Positions 46,232-54,770 of a stretch of 64,000 nt of DNA are shown piece by piece. Positions within the stretch are counted from its first letter, which is position 1; each line of letters begins with the position of its first letter. Under the pieces are notes generated by a model. It was not told the DNA's origin. It searched no databases and saw nothing but the letters and a program-made list of their open reading frames with translations. The position numbers and the translations under genes are program-made. The stretch is from the NCBI GenBank assembly GCA_023525915.1, contig CP026657.1, forward strand, positions 1,116,001 to 1,180,000, in the 5' to 3' direction. The stretch comes from Acetispira formosa (nom. nud.). GTDB lineage: Bacteria; Desulfobacterota; Desulfarculia; Adiutricales; Adiutricaceae.

Positions 46232-47401
46232 CTACTCATCATCGGGTGTTTCTGAAGAAACATCCCGATCCGGGGGGATGGCGGGGTACATATTTACCCT
46301 TTCTTCCGGCATAGGCATCAAACCTTTTTCCTTCTTCAGCAAAAATCTCTGATAAGCATTAATCCAGTGGGCCAGATCCTGAAAAGCCGCCACTTTAAAT
46401 GGAATCTGATTCCAGGCCGCATCATGCCGGTCATATTTGTAGCGGCCGATGAAACGTCCGCGCACTATTGTTCTGGCCTGGTTTTTATCGGAAGGCCGGT
46501 CTGGTCCACGCAACAGCCCCACCGGCTGGTCGCCGCCGGGCGGAGTCAGACCAATGACATCCATGACCAGCGGCTGAACCATAAAGTAGAATTCAGCCTC
46601 CGGCAGGGTCAGGTCCAGTTCCTTCATGGGCAGCTCTATTTTCATCAAAAAGGGTTTTTCCGGCGGCAGATCAAGGAAGCCGGGGACCAGAAGCTGAATG
46701 CCGCCAAGGCTGATGTCGAGAACCGAGCCGGTGGCGGCCGGCATAAGGGAATCCATATCTTTGACGGTTTCGCCGTCGCAGTTGAAAAGCTCCACACTCA
46801 TGGAATGCGCGCCCACCAGCTCCAGACGGATAAAATCGCGGCGCTGGGCGCTGATGATGCTTTTGGGCCAGGCCACCGCCACCCTGGCTACCCGCCCTTT
46901 GCTTTCCTTTTTGTAATTCAGAGCCAGACTGTGGGTCGAAAACTGATAATGCTCCATGGGTTCCATCAGTGATGGACGGAAATTCAAATGAACCTGAACC
47001 GGCGCCCCCTCAAAGTTTGCCCCTGGTTTGGGCACGGCGGCAAGTTCAAGCACCAGATGGGAATCCTCACGGCTGTCATGAACCAGACCGCGATAGATAT
47101 CGGCATGGTTTTTTTCAAAAACTTCCAGCGTATATCGGGCCTGCCGCAGAACGGCCCGTTTGAGAATGGCCGCGATGCGATCCTGGTCTGTAATGGCCAC
47201 CCAGCCCTGGAACATGTTTTGCTGTTTCTTTTTGCGCCGCCAGTTGAAGAACAGCAGGATAGTCACCAGAACGGCCAATCCAGCCACAAACCAGACCAGC
47301 GGCCCCAGCGGCAACTGACTGGATGAATTCAGGCTGTTCTGCACCTTGGCCAATTCCTGAGAGGCCAGGGTAGCGGATATGTTTGTCAATAAAGGCGACA
47401 T
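46232..47401 (-). CDS. Membrane-anchored PilZ (YcgR-like) c-di-GMP effector
   Basis: The 389-residue protein has one membrane segment (about 33-53), then a basic stretch 'NWRRKKKQQ', a YcgR-N-like region, and a PilZ domain with both c-di-GMP motifs: RxxxR in 'QRRDFIRLEL' and D-x-S-x-x-G in 'LDISLGGIQLL'. It probably responds to c-di-GMP at the inner membrane, perhaps controlling motility; motAB is elsewhere in the window. The next gene upstream (47623-48003) is another PilZ-type protein, on the same strand. Confidence 0.85.
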   Translation of the reverse strand: MSPLLTNISATLASQELAKVQNSLNSSSQLPLGPLVWFVAGLAVLVTILLFFNWRRKKKQQNMFQGWVAITDQDRIAAILKRAVLRQARYTLEVFEKNHADIYRGLVHDSREDSHLVLELAAVPKPGANFEGAPVQVHLNFRPSLMEPMEHYQFSTHSLALNYKKESKGRVARVAVAWPKSIISAQRRDFIRLELVGAHSMSVELFNCDGETVKDMDSLMPAATGSVLDISLGGIQLLVPGFLDLPPEKPFLMKIELPMKELDLTLPEAEFYFMVQPLVMDVIGLTPPGGDQPVGLLRGPDRPSDKNQARTIVRGRFIGRYKYDRHDAAWNQIPFKVAAFQDLAHWINAYQRFLLKKEKGLMPMPEERVNMYPAIPPDRDVSSETPDDE

Positions 47402-47622
47402 ATGTATTCACCTGTGCGTGGTCCGCACGGGACGGGTAATAAAATGGCGGTTGCCCGCAATAGTCCACTATACACTGACACGCACGGGGCGTTGCCTTGT
47501 TCAGGGCGGATTGACCGTGTGCTGGTAAAAGATTTGGTTACGGCGGCCATCATCGTATGAAGACCAGTGCACCCTGGCAGTGCCCATTGTGTCTATATGT
47601 TCGATTCTTCCGTAAGGAAACT

Positions 47623-48003
47623 TTAATGCTCCGAAACCGGCATGGCGAAAAGCTCAATCAGCCGTTCAATCATTTGCCGCTGAGACGGGGAAAGGGACAT
47701 AAATTTTGCGCCGCTCTCCTCAAAATTGCTGTTTTTAGGTCCGGGACGGGCCCATACGGCCTCAAATTTGAGATGAAGCTCAGCGGCCCCCTTATCCTGA
47801 AGGGCTTTGGGAAGCTCCAGAAGCGAATCGTAAACCGTTCCAGGTTCGAGCGCGGGGCGGCCAAGAACCAGCATGCCCTCCCCGTGAATATCACCCATGC
47901 GTCCCAGCTCCCGCCCGGTTTTGCGATCGACAATTTTTAGATAATAAATGAGCTCCCGGCGAGTCAGGTTGCGTTGTTCGGTAAGTACCAGGCCTTCCGC
48001 CAT
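47623..48003 (-). CDS. PilZ-type protein with degenerate c-di-GMP motif
   Basis: This 126-residue protein has 'RRELIYYLKIVDRKTGRELG' followed by 'RMGDIHGEGMLVLGRPALE', the fold of a PilZ domain but with D-I-H-G-E-G in place of D-x-S-x-x-G. The strong ribosome site TAAGGAGGTGACCA precedes the ATG. It is upstream of the membrane-anchored PilZ protein. It may bind c-di-GMP weakly or act as a non-binding partner; that is inference. Confidence 0.7.
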   Translation of the reverse strand: MAEGLVLTEQRNLTRRELIYYLKIVDRKTGRELGRMGDIHGEGMLVLGRPALEPGTVYDSLLELPKALQDKGAAELHLKFEAVWARPGPKNSNFEESGAKFMSLSPSQRQMIERLIELFAMPVSEH

Positions 48004-48104
48004 TGGTCACCTCCTTATTTTCCAGAGGGTTTTGCGTTTGAATGCCAGAGACGTTAAATATGGTCCAAAGCATACAGATTCTGTTGTCCGGCATTCTTTA
48101 ATTT

Positions 48105-49160
48105 TTAAATCGATTTAATTACATAACGTCCACTGCTGGTGGTGAGGCCGCGGCGCTTCAAATCGCTGCCGTGGGCTTCCGCCTCCGCCTGACTTTTGAA
48201 GCGGCCGCTCATAACTCTGTACCAGAGCTTTCCATTGACTGTCGATTCAGTTACAAAAGCCGTCACCCCGGCCGCCGTCAGAGTGCTCTGATACCGGTCG
48301 GCATTGTTGCGGTCGGCAAATGAGCCAAGATGAACGGTAAATTCGCGGGTTCCGGCCAGGATGCTGTCTCCGCCAGCTTCAGTTCCCCCGGAGGCCGGCG
48401 GCCGGACTTCCGGTGATGGAGCCGGTGATTCTGCCGCAGCGGCTTTAGTCCCGCCGCCCGTTTGTTTTGCTGAGGCGGCCGGCGGAGTCTTGGGGGTGCT
48501 TGACGGTGGTGTTTTATCCGCGTTGGCACTTTTGCCGCCGCCGGTTCCTTTGGCCGGCATCAGGCCCACCTGCTCCATCCGGCTGATAGCCGGCAGCATG
48601 CTTTTAGCGGCCGAAGCCAATGGATCGGCCACCGCCGGTGTGGTCGCTGACGCAGGCGGCAGGGGTGGGGTTGAAGGGGCATCCAGCGGCGGGGCCGCCT
48701 GGGTTGACCCCTCAGCCTGACCGGCGGCAGCCAGCCCGGCCGCCCCGGCCTGGACAGCGGCTTCCGCCATTGGCGCGGTGTCGGCCCCGGCGGATGAGTC
48801 TTCACCCAGGGTGATCTTGCCGGACATTATTCTGGAGTCTTCTGGCTCCTGAGGCGGCTGCCCGATCTGTCCGCCCGGCATAAGGTCGGCCAGATCGGCC
48901 GGTTCACCGGGAGTTAGATATGAGGCGGCCAGCCAGGCCCCGATTATTATCAGCACCAGAGCAATAATCACCGGGCCGGTGAGTGAGGATTTACTGGATT
49001 TCTTCTCTTTAGGCGAACGTTCAAGGACGAGGCCGGATCTAGTGGGTCTGCGTCGAGCGGCATTTTTATCCTGGGCCGATTTCCCACTCCGCCTGAGAAT
49101 AAGAATCAGAAAAATTATTATAAAAGCCCCGGCCAGAGGCAGAATTAGATCATAAACCAA
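48105..49160 (-). CDS. SPOR-domain protein with two N-terminal membrane segments
   Basis: The 351-residue protein has hydrophobic segments at about 5-24 and 66-86, a long Ala/Pro/Gly/Ser-rich linker, and a C-terminal SPOR domain (about 272-350) with 'FTVHLGSFADRNNADRYQST' and 'YRVMSGRFKSQAEAEAHGSD'. SPOR domains bind denuded septal glycan, so a role in cell division or envelope maintenance is expected. It lies between a PilZ gene and pssA on the same strand. Confidence 0.85.
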   Translation of the reverse strand: MVYDLILPLAGAFIIIFLILILRRSGKSAQDKNAARRRPTRSGLVLERSPKEKKSSKSSLTGPVIIALVLIIIGAWLAASYLTPGEPADLADLMPGGQIGQPPQEPEDSRIMSGKITLGEDSSAGADTAPMAEAAVQAGAAGLAAAGQAEGSTQAAPPLDAPSTPPLPPASATTPAVADPLASAAKSMLPAISRMEQVGLMPAKGTGGGKSANADKTPPSSTPKTPPAASAKQTGGGTKAAAAESPAPSPEVRPPASGGTEAGGDSILAGTREFTVHLGSFADRNNADRYQSTLTAAGVTAFVTESTVNGKLWYRVMSGRFKSQAEAEAHGSDLKRRGLTTSSGRYVIKSI

Positions 49161-49297
49161 GGCAGACCTCTTATTTTGAGCAATTCCGATTTTCCCTCAA
49201 ACCTGATAACGGCAACCTGGTAAAGGGTTTGATTTTATTAGTTGAATAAGACCGTCCCGCAAAGCGTTCATCACCGAAAATCAGACAGAACCGTTTC

Positions 49298-50158
49298 TTA
49301 TTCGGTCTCTTCCGCTTCTTTGAGTGTTTCAGGCTCCGGCGTTTCGCATGGAACACCAACTGGGTGGCGGTCGCGCTTATCGGGGCCTCCGCGGTTGCCG
49401 CGTCGGCGATAACTTCTGACGATGGTGACTATCGGGCCGGAGGCCAGATAAAGAAAGCCGAGAGGCAGAAGAGCGCTTTTCAGTTTAACGATAATGACGC
49501 CAATAAGCAGCACCACAAAGACCAATGTTTCAAAAGGGCGCTGGTTTTGGGCCAGGATTTTGTTTTTATGGCTGAAGTAATCCAGGCTGGAGACCATTAG
49601 AAAAGCCAGGACAATGGTCAGGGCCAGGACGGCCTGTCCATTGGGCATAACGGGCAGACCGCTGCGGTAATGCCACAGAACGGCGGCCGACATAATTACG
49701 GCTCCGCCGGGAATGGGCAGCCCTTGAAAATATCCGGCATCTCGCACGCCGGAGAAGACGTTGAACCTGGCCAGCCGCAGAGCGCCGCAGGCCAGATAGA
49801 TGAAAGCGGCGGCACTGCCGAGCTTGTTATGATAAGGGGCCAGGCTGGCAAGATGATCTGGCGTGAGGGCCCAAAAGTAGGCCAGAGCGGCCGGGGCGAC
49901 GCCAAAGGCCACCAGGTCGCAGAGTGAATCGTATTCCACACCGAACTGGCTGGTAGTGTTGGTCATGCGGGCGACGGTGCCGTCGAGGCCGTCGCAGAGG
50001 GCGGAAAAGAGGATGAAGAGTGCGGCCTGATCGAATCGCCCGGCCACAGAGGCCAATATTGAATAGAAGCCGAAAAAGAGGCTCAGAGTGGTGAATATAT
50101 TGGGAAGAATATAGATAGCGCGTCGCTTGGCCGCCCTATTCTTGGATTTATGAGACAT
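49298..50158 (-). CDS. pssA: CDP-diacylglycerol-serine O-phosphatidyltransferase
   Basis: The 286-residue enzyme (start 'MSHKSKNRAAKRRAIYILPN') makes phosphatidylserine from CDP-diacylglycerol and serine. The CDP-alcohol phosphotransferase motif is 'DGLDGTVARMTNTTSQFG' followed by 'EYDSLCD'. About seven membrane segments follow, then a charged tail. Another in-frame start is at 50182; neither has an ideal ribosome site, so the start is uncertain. Phosphatidylserine decarboxylase (psd), usually next to it, is not in the window. Confidence 0.88.
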   Translation of the reverse strand: MSHKSKNRAAKRRAIYILPNIFTTLSLFFGFYSILASVAGRFDQAALFILFSALCDGLDGTVARMTNTTSQFGVEYDSLCDLVAFGVAPAALAYFWALTPDHLASLAPYHNKLGSAAAFIYLACGALRLARFNVFSGVRDAGYFQGLPIPGGAVIMSAAVLWHYRSGLPVMPNGQAVLALTIVLAFLMVSSLDYFSHKNKILAQNQRPFETLVFVVLLIGVIIVKLKSALLPLGFLYLASGPIVTIVRSYRRRGNRGGPDKRDRHPVGVPCETPEPETLKEAEETE

Positions 50159-50237
50159 AAGTGGTGCGGTCTCCCTTTTCATGTATCTGTTTATTATATC
50201 ATAAATCATACCATATACCAAACACAGAGGAGGGGTG

Positions 50238-50450
50238 TAGTGGCCTGCGGCCGGCTGATCTGGAGAAGACTTGGCCTTACCGGCCAACCAGAGGGTTCCA
50301 CCCTCTGGACTCCGGCTGGGGGAGGGCCCACGCGGGCCCTACCCCAGACCCCACCCGCGCCAAGGGGCAAGCCCCTTGGAACCCCAATAGGTCAGGGTCA
50401 GCTTCAACTTTCTTCTTCCCGCATCGCCGCAACTCGCTTCGCAAGCTCAG
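50238..50450. repeat. Left part of a split type E palindromic element
   Basis: This part begins 'TAGTGGCCTGCGGCCGGCT' and runs as in the complete copy at 39889 up to 'CGCAAGCTCAG', where it is interrupted. The rest of the element resumes at 54097 ('CTCAGACAAGCGG'). Confidence 0.85.
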
Positions 50451-50539
50451 TGTAAGCCGTCAGGCAACCCTGGAAAATTTTCCAAATAACCTTGGAAAAA
50501 AACGTGGGCCTATTTTTGAGTTGGCACAATCAATGCAAT

Positions 50540-50593
50540 AATGTCAAAAAGAATAGAATGCGCCGTGAGCTTATTATAGGCTTTCGGCGCATT
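50540..50593 (-). terminator. Rho-independent terminator of the Dam gene
   Basis: Leftward, AATGCGCCG...CGGCGCATT (50557-50593) forms a 9-bp stem followed by CTATTCTTTTT. It lies about 50 bases after the Dam stop codon. Confidence 0.75.
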
Positions 50594-50644
50594 TCATTTC
50601 AACTGCTTTTACCTGTGAAAATTCCAAATATTACAGCCTGAATT

Positions 50645-51448
50645 TCAATAATTACTGATTAAGACCTCTTTCCCAACCATCCTCTTTTGATCACGAGTCA
50701 ACCTGTTGGCCGTATAGCTCAACTCTACCTGCTCGAACCTGAAGTCGGCGAATATGGCTCTGATTTCAGGGCTGTCGGTGTGGGTCAACAGAAATCTGCC
50801 CTTGATGTTGCTTAAGGCTGAAGTCAGTGCCGCAAAATCATTTCGTTTCAGATTGTGGCGATATGCGTTGTGACCGATGTAGGGCGGGTCGACGAAAAAG
50901 AAAGTGTCGGTGGAATCATAAAGCTTCAAAAACCTCTCCCAAGGCAGATTTTCCAATACGACGCCCTGTAGCCGTTCGGCAGCTTGCGGCAGTATTCTGC
51001 GGGCGGTGGCGGACTTGAAACCGGGGGAACGGCTGGGGCCGGTGACATAACTAGACATGTGAGGCCGTGCCGCAAAAGCTTGCTTCTGGATGTAATAATA
51101 GGCCGCCGCACGTTGAATATCGGTCAAGGTGGGGCGCTCAAGTTCTTCGCGCAACATATAGAAGACATCACGGCCCGGCTGGAGTGTGGCCACCTCCTTT
51201 ACCAGGGCGTCAAGATGGTATTTTGTTACTCGATAAAAATTCATCAGATGGCGGTCCAGGTCGTTGAGGGTTTCGACTTGGCTGGGAGGTTTTCTGAAAA
51301 GAATCCAAGCCGCGCCGCCGAAAACTTCGGCATAGGTTTTGTGTTTTGGAATCCGGTCGATGATGGTTTGGGCCATGCGGCTCTTGCCGCCGAAATATGG
51401 AATGGGAGAATTCATTGATTTCACATCGGATTTTTTAATGTTTGTCAT
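50645..51448 (-). CDS. dam: D12-class DNA adenine methyltransferase (Dam-like), phage-borne
   Basis: The 267-residue protein has the SAM-binding motif 'PIPYFGGKSRM' near the N-terminus and the catalytic 'FFVDPPYIG' (DPPY) around residue 187, as in alpha-class N6-adenine methylases. The target sequence cannot be read; GATC is typical for the class. It starts at 51448 (GGTTGGAAA upstream) or at an in-frame ATG 11 codons later. It is the last gene of the phage-derived insertion, in the place where Mu carries its DNA modification gene, so self-protection against host restriction is a plausible role. Confidence 0.85.
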   Translation of the reverse strand: MTNIKKSDVKSMNSPIPYFGGKSRMAQTIIDRIPKHKTYAEVFGGAAWILFRKPPSQVETLNDLDRHLMNFYRVTKYHLDALVKEVATLQPGRDVFYMLREELERPTLTDIQRAAAYYYIQKQAFAARPHMSSYVTGPSRSPGFKSATARRILPQAAERLQGVVLENLPWERFLKLYDSTDTFFFVDPPYIGHNAYRHNLKRNDFAALTSALSNIKGRFLLTHTDSPEIRAIFADFRFEQVELSYTANRLTRDQKRMVGKEVLISNY

Positions 51449-51582
51449 TTTCCAACCTTGGGTGATAAAATGCCCGTGTCTCGCGAGACGACAGGGTTCG
51501 GGTTTATCCTGGCTGGATACTGTAGTCTATCCGGCCGCCGGGAAGTCCATCCACTTACCCGGCGTCTCTGTTAAAAAACGTA

Positions 51583-51957
51583 TTACAGAAAAGCGTCGGC
51601 GGGCAGGTTCCCGCCGTTTTCTTTTATGGCCGTGACTTTGTCACGAACAAGTTGAAGGTTATCGATAAGGCGATAAACTGATTCTGGCTTGAAGTCATAT
51701 CTCGGAAATGAAATGGAATCCTGAAGCTGCCCGGCTATTCCGATGAACGGCGGACGGCCTTTGGGGATCATGTCGAGAACTCCCTTGACCATTTGCGGGA
51801 TGACGTATTGAGCTTTTGGCTTTTCGTCAAAAATTAAATCAATGGCCAGGGCTTTATCAATGCCGCGTAATATCTGCCCTGCGATGGCTATAGTTTCCGG
51901 CTTACTGCCCATTGGTGAACTCATTTGGAGAATGCCCGCGCCGCGCTTCAGTTTCAT
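51583..51957 (-). CDS. Hypothetical phage-segment protein
   Basis: The frame encodes up to 124 residues; later ATGs (for example 51924) are possible because none has a strong ribosome site, and the start overlaps the preceding gene by 55 bases. The protein contains 'AIDLIFDEKPKAQYVIPQMV' and 'GGNLPADAFL' at its end. I do not recognise a family. It is leftward, between the 86-residue protein and dam. Confidence 0.55.
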   Translation of the reverse strand: MKLKRGAGILQMSSPMGSKPETIAIAGQILRGIDKALAIDLIFDEKPKAQYVIPQMVKGVLDMIPKGRPPFIGIAGQLQDSISFPRYDFKPESVYRLIDNLQLVRDKVTAIKENGGNLPADAFL

Positions 51958-52162
51958 AAGCCATACGGCAATGATTGGTTTGCCAGAAAAAAGCTTTATC
52001 GATGAGCAAGCGGACGGCCAGCCAAAAAGGCTGGCCAGCTACCGCTTTGCGGTGGGTTCTGGCGGAAAAGGTTTCGTCAGGGTAGCCGCCGACAATGGTA
52101 TTGAAAAGCCGGTCAAATCCCAAAAGGATATTCCAGAAATATTTACTCAGCCGCTTTTTCAT
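51902..52162 (-). CDS. Small conserved phage-type protein
   Basis: The 86-residue protein starts at 52162 with GGGGGTGAAA just upstream. It has 'FDRLFNTIVGGYPDETFSAR' followed by a segment ending in 'FFWQTNHCRMAYETEARRG'. This 'LDxLLNxLLGGxPDETLSxR' pattern is one I associate with short conserved proteins of tailed phages and prophages, typically near tail or lysis genes, of unknown function. It overlaps the upstream tail-assembly-like gene by 20 bases. Confidence 0.65.
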   Translation of the reverse strand: MKKRLSKYFWNILLGFDRLFNTIVGGYPDETFSARTHRKAVAGQPFWLAVRLLIDKAFFWQTNHCRMAYETEARRGHSPNEFTNGQ

Positions 52163-52751
52163 TTTCACCCCCATAAAGCTCACCGGCCAGAACGCGGGCC
52201 GCATCTTCATCCGTCAGTATGTTTCCAGCCTTGGCCGTGGTCAATATTTCGACAAGCTGTATGGTGTCCGGGTCGGTCACGTCGATATATTCGGACGCGA
52301 AAAGAAGGTCATGGGCGGTTTTAGCCATATCATTTCCGGCGTTGATAGCCGCATTTAACGCGGCCACTTTCATAAGGCCGCACAATAGAAGGAAGCCCTT
52401 TTTGGTGTAGCGGATTCTATACCAGTTGCCGTCATCGCGTTTCTCAAAATCAACACCCGGCGTGAACTCAGGTTCGGGCAACTCCGCAAGCCACCCCTCC
52501 GGCAGCGGGCCGGGCGTAGTGATTCGATACCATTGACCATCAGGACTGAAAGCGCCGGTGGCTCGATAATCGGGAACGATGTCCCAGCCGCTTTTATCTT
52601 TGCGGACAACAACCGTGTGACCATTGGGGCATTCCTCGGGTGGGGCAACCCAAAGGGCGTTATCCGGCGGAGCCACAGCTTCGGCGGAGGCGGGAAAGGA
52701 ATCAGCATAAACGCCGTCGTCGTCGAAATAATAATTAATCTTTTTCTTCAT
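52143..52751 (-). CDS. Tail fibre assembly-like phage protein
   Basis: The 202-residue protein begins 'MKKKINYYFDDDGVYADSFP', typical of the start of tail fibre/assembly proteins, and has 'VRKDKSGWDIVPDYRATG', which resembles the 'W...DHRG' motif of the tail fibre assembly family. The second half ('LFASEYIDVTDPDTIQLVEI') is less familiar. It overlaps the gene upstream by 17 bases (52735-52751), which supports co-translation. Confidence 0.65.
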   Translation of the reverse strand: MKKKINYYFDDDGVYADSFPASAEAVAPPDNALWVAPPEECPNGHTVVVRKDKSGWDIVPDYRATGAFSPDGQWYRITTPGPLPEGWLAELPEPEFTPGVDFEKRDDGNWYRIRYTKKGFLLLCGLMKVAALNAAINAGNDMAKTAHDLLFASEYIDVTDPDTIQLVEILTTAKAGNILTDEDAARVLAGELYGGENEKAAE

Positions 52752-53127
52752 GAGCTACCTCCAATCCAGCCAGTTGATGACGTAAAGGCGCGGCCTTGGC
52801 CTCATGTTCAGCCTTCCTGGCCAGAGCGTATTCATCACCCACCGCCAGATTGGCCAGAATGCGCGGCGTGAGGTATTCAGCATCGAGTGCGTCCAGTTCG
52901 CTCTTGATCTCAATGGCGCGTTCCTTATCCGTGGCCAACTCACCCAAATCCCCACCGTAAAAGCGGATGGTTTCCCGCAGATAATCCAAGCCAGCCACCT
53001 GATCGTTGTGCCGCAGTTCCACCATCATGTCTTCATCGGGCATTTCCGTGCGATCAAGCCACCGGGCTTCCTTAAAGCCCCAGATTCTTCCATCGGCTAT
53101 CAGCCAATAGTAATTTTTGTCATTCAT
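52735..53127 (-). CDS. Phage-type hypothetical protein, first gene of the leftward phage unit
   Basis: The 130-residue protein starts at 53127 after GGGGGGATACT. It begins 'MNDKNYYWLIADGRIWGFKE' and has a helical charged middle ('LATDKERAIEIKSELDALDA'). It is the first gene after the operator region and the leftward promoter at 53233-53260, about 100 bases away. No family recognised; tail-related is a guess from the neighbour. Confidence 0.6.
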   Translation of the reverse strand: MNDKNYYWLIADGRIWGFKEARWLDRTEMPDEDMMVELRHNDQVAGLDYLRETIRFYGGDLGELATDKERAIEIKSELDALDAEYLTPRILANLAVGDEYALARKAEHEAKAAPLRHQLAGLEVAHEEKD

Positions 53128-53232
53128 AGTATCCCCCCATAGCGGTCTCGGCGATAATAGATATTGAACCACATCTCTCAGAATGGTATTCTAGGGGTGT
53201 TAGTCTGGCTCGTTTAGCCTGACTTGAAAACC

Positions 53233-53312
53233 ATAATAGCATATTTGCTAGCGCAGTCAAGCCAAATTTGCACACACTTAAAAATAAATTGCCACATTTG
53301 CAATATGCAAAT
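53233..53312. promoter_or_regulatory. Phage operator/promoter region between the repressor and the leftward genes
   Basis: Leftward promoter: TTGACT (53260-53255) and TATTAT (53238-53233) 16 bases apart. Three palindromes lie in or beside it: TAGCATATTTGCTA (53237-53250, within the promoter spacer), CAAATTTG (53263-53270) and ATTTGCA-ATA-TGCAAAT (53296-53312). They fit operators for the repressor encoded to the right. Confidence 0.7.
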
Positions 53313-53381
53313 GATTCTAATAGGTTGTGTGGTAAAATTGTTGCTCTAAAAAATGCGCTAAAAAAGAGGTTTTTTAGAAGC

Positions 53382-53912
53382 ATGAAAACGACTGTAGGGG
53401 AAAGAATTAAACAGATTAGAGGCAAAACACCATTGCCAGTTTTTGCCGAAATATTAGGAGTTTCTCCACACACCATTATGCGATATGAATCCGGCAAGAC
53501 AGCCCCTGCTGCCGATTTCATTTTTCGTCTATGCGAACATTATAAGGTCTCACCCAATTGGATATTTTATGGTAACGATAATTCCAAATATGGAAGTACA
53601 AACAACGCCATGGCAAATGTGCAACACACACAGAAACCATTGTTAAATTTGGAAATTAACGATGCTGAAATAACTGAATCAATGATAGTAAACCTAACTG
53701 GAATTGCATTTGACAACTTGTGGAAAGAATTTAGGCAAGAGAGTGAGTCAAGGCGAGGGTGGACACAAATAGAAATAGTCAAAAGATTTCCAGAATTTAT
53801 GGCATGGGTCAGAGAGAATCCCCAATATATAACTGCACTACATACGGTTGCATTAAATAGGGGTGGTATGGAGTACCACGGGGTGGGGGCAATGGAGCTT
53901 GAAGATGACTAA
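53382..53912 (+). CDS. XRE-family phage repressor (CI-like)
   Basis: The 176-residue protein starts at 53382 ('MKTTVGERIKQIRGKTPLPV'). Residues 5-60 form an HTH_3 domain ('FAEILGVSPHTIMRYESGKT', followed by 'AAADFIFRLCEHYKVSPNWI' in near form). The C-terminal part is not a peptidase-like LexA/CI domain that I recognise, so cleavage-based induction is not evident. It is transcribed away from the operator region toward the right end of the insertion, as the c repressor is in Mu. Its base composition is visibly more AT-rich than its neighbours, a sign of transfer. Confidence 0.85.
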   Translation: MKTTVGERIKQIRGKTPLPVFAEILGVSPHTIMRYESGKTAPAADFIFRLCEHYKVSPNWIFYGNDNSKYGSTNNAMANVQHTQKPLLNLEINDAEITESMIVNLTGIAFDNLWKEFRQESESRRGWTQIEIVKRFPEFMAWVRENPQYITALHTVALNRGGMEYHGVGAMELEDD

Positions 53913-54096
53913 AACCCTTCCAAGGTTGACTGACAAAAATGCCGAAAAAGCCCCGATTTTTTCCAAGGTTAAAATCAGGCTCTTCCGGCTGGCACTTTTC
54001 CTGTAACACTATGATCGTATTAGGTTTGTTTCACGAAAGTATCACCCAAACCCCGGTTTCATTGAATTCCAGAGTTAAGTGACTCCCTATACTCAG

Positions 54097-54706
54097 CTCA
54101 GACAAGCGGCGACGCTTCTTACTGTGTCAGCTTCTGGTGCTATAGGCAGTTTTACGTTGTGCTGTAACATTCCGCGATAGGCAGCTTCATCGGCCGAGTG
54201 GTAGTTCACGTATGTTCGGTTTAAATCAGCCACCCCTTAAAGGCCCTTTCCAGTGCTGTTAGTCCGTCTCTCTGCCACCTATTGCTTTTCAATGAGTTGC
54301 TCATTAGAAAAAAGACGGTCAAGTCTCACCGTTACAGCACTGGAAAAACTATTGGAGGGGAAGAAGCAATCAGCCGAACATACGTGAAGCAGCAATCATT
54401 CAGTGAAGCTGCCTATAGCAAAATGTAACAGCCCAATGTGATGTGGCCGAGAGCGGTTAGAGCGGAAGCGGTATGAAGCGTCGCCGCTTGTCTGAGCTGA
54501 GCTTGCGAAGCGAGTTGCGGCGATGCGGGAAAAAGAAAGTTGAAGCCGACCATGACCTCTTGGGGTTCCAAGGGGCTTGCCCCTTGGCGCGGGTGGGGTC
54601 TGGGGTAGGGCCCGCGTGGGCCCTCCCCCAGCCGGAGTCCAGAGGGTGGAACCCTTTGGTTGGCCCTTCGGGCCAAGTCCTTTAAATTGCGCGGCCGAAG
54701 GCCGCT
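54097..54706. repeat. Right part of the split type E palindromic element
   Basis: This part begins 'CTCAGACAAGCGGCGACGC' and includes the palindrome centre (near 54300) and the full right arm ending 'GCGCGGCCGAAGGCCGC'. Joined to 50238-50450 it gives about 823 bp against 829 bp for the complete copy. Confidence 0.85.
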
Positions 54707-54770
54707 TTCCTTCAAAAAAAAGCGGGGAACTGCCAAAGCAGTTCCCCGCGCTTATTATCTTACCAAAACC

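Larger units (their letters stand above)
50451..54091. mobile_element. 3.64-kb phage-derived insertion, Mu-like layout
   Basis: The segment separates the two parts of a type E palindrome, and CTCAG is present on both sides (50446-50450 and 54092-54096). Read inward from each end, an AACCYTGGAA-like site begins after 15 bases: AACCCTGGAA at 50466-50475 and the complement of TTCCAGAGTT at 54067-54076. Further copies are AACCTTGGAA at 50488 and the complements at 53961-53970 and about 53927-53936. Genes from right to left are a repressor (transcribed toward the right end), an operator region, tail-type genes and a Dam methylase. No transposase, head or replication gene is present. Confidence 0.75.

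Noticed and set aside
50521..50537. Sigma-54-like site TGGCAC-N-ATGCA on the plus strand
   Set aside because: It resembles the -24/-12 pattern, but the only sequence downstream is a terminator and a convergent gene.
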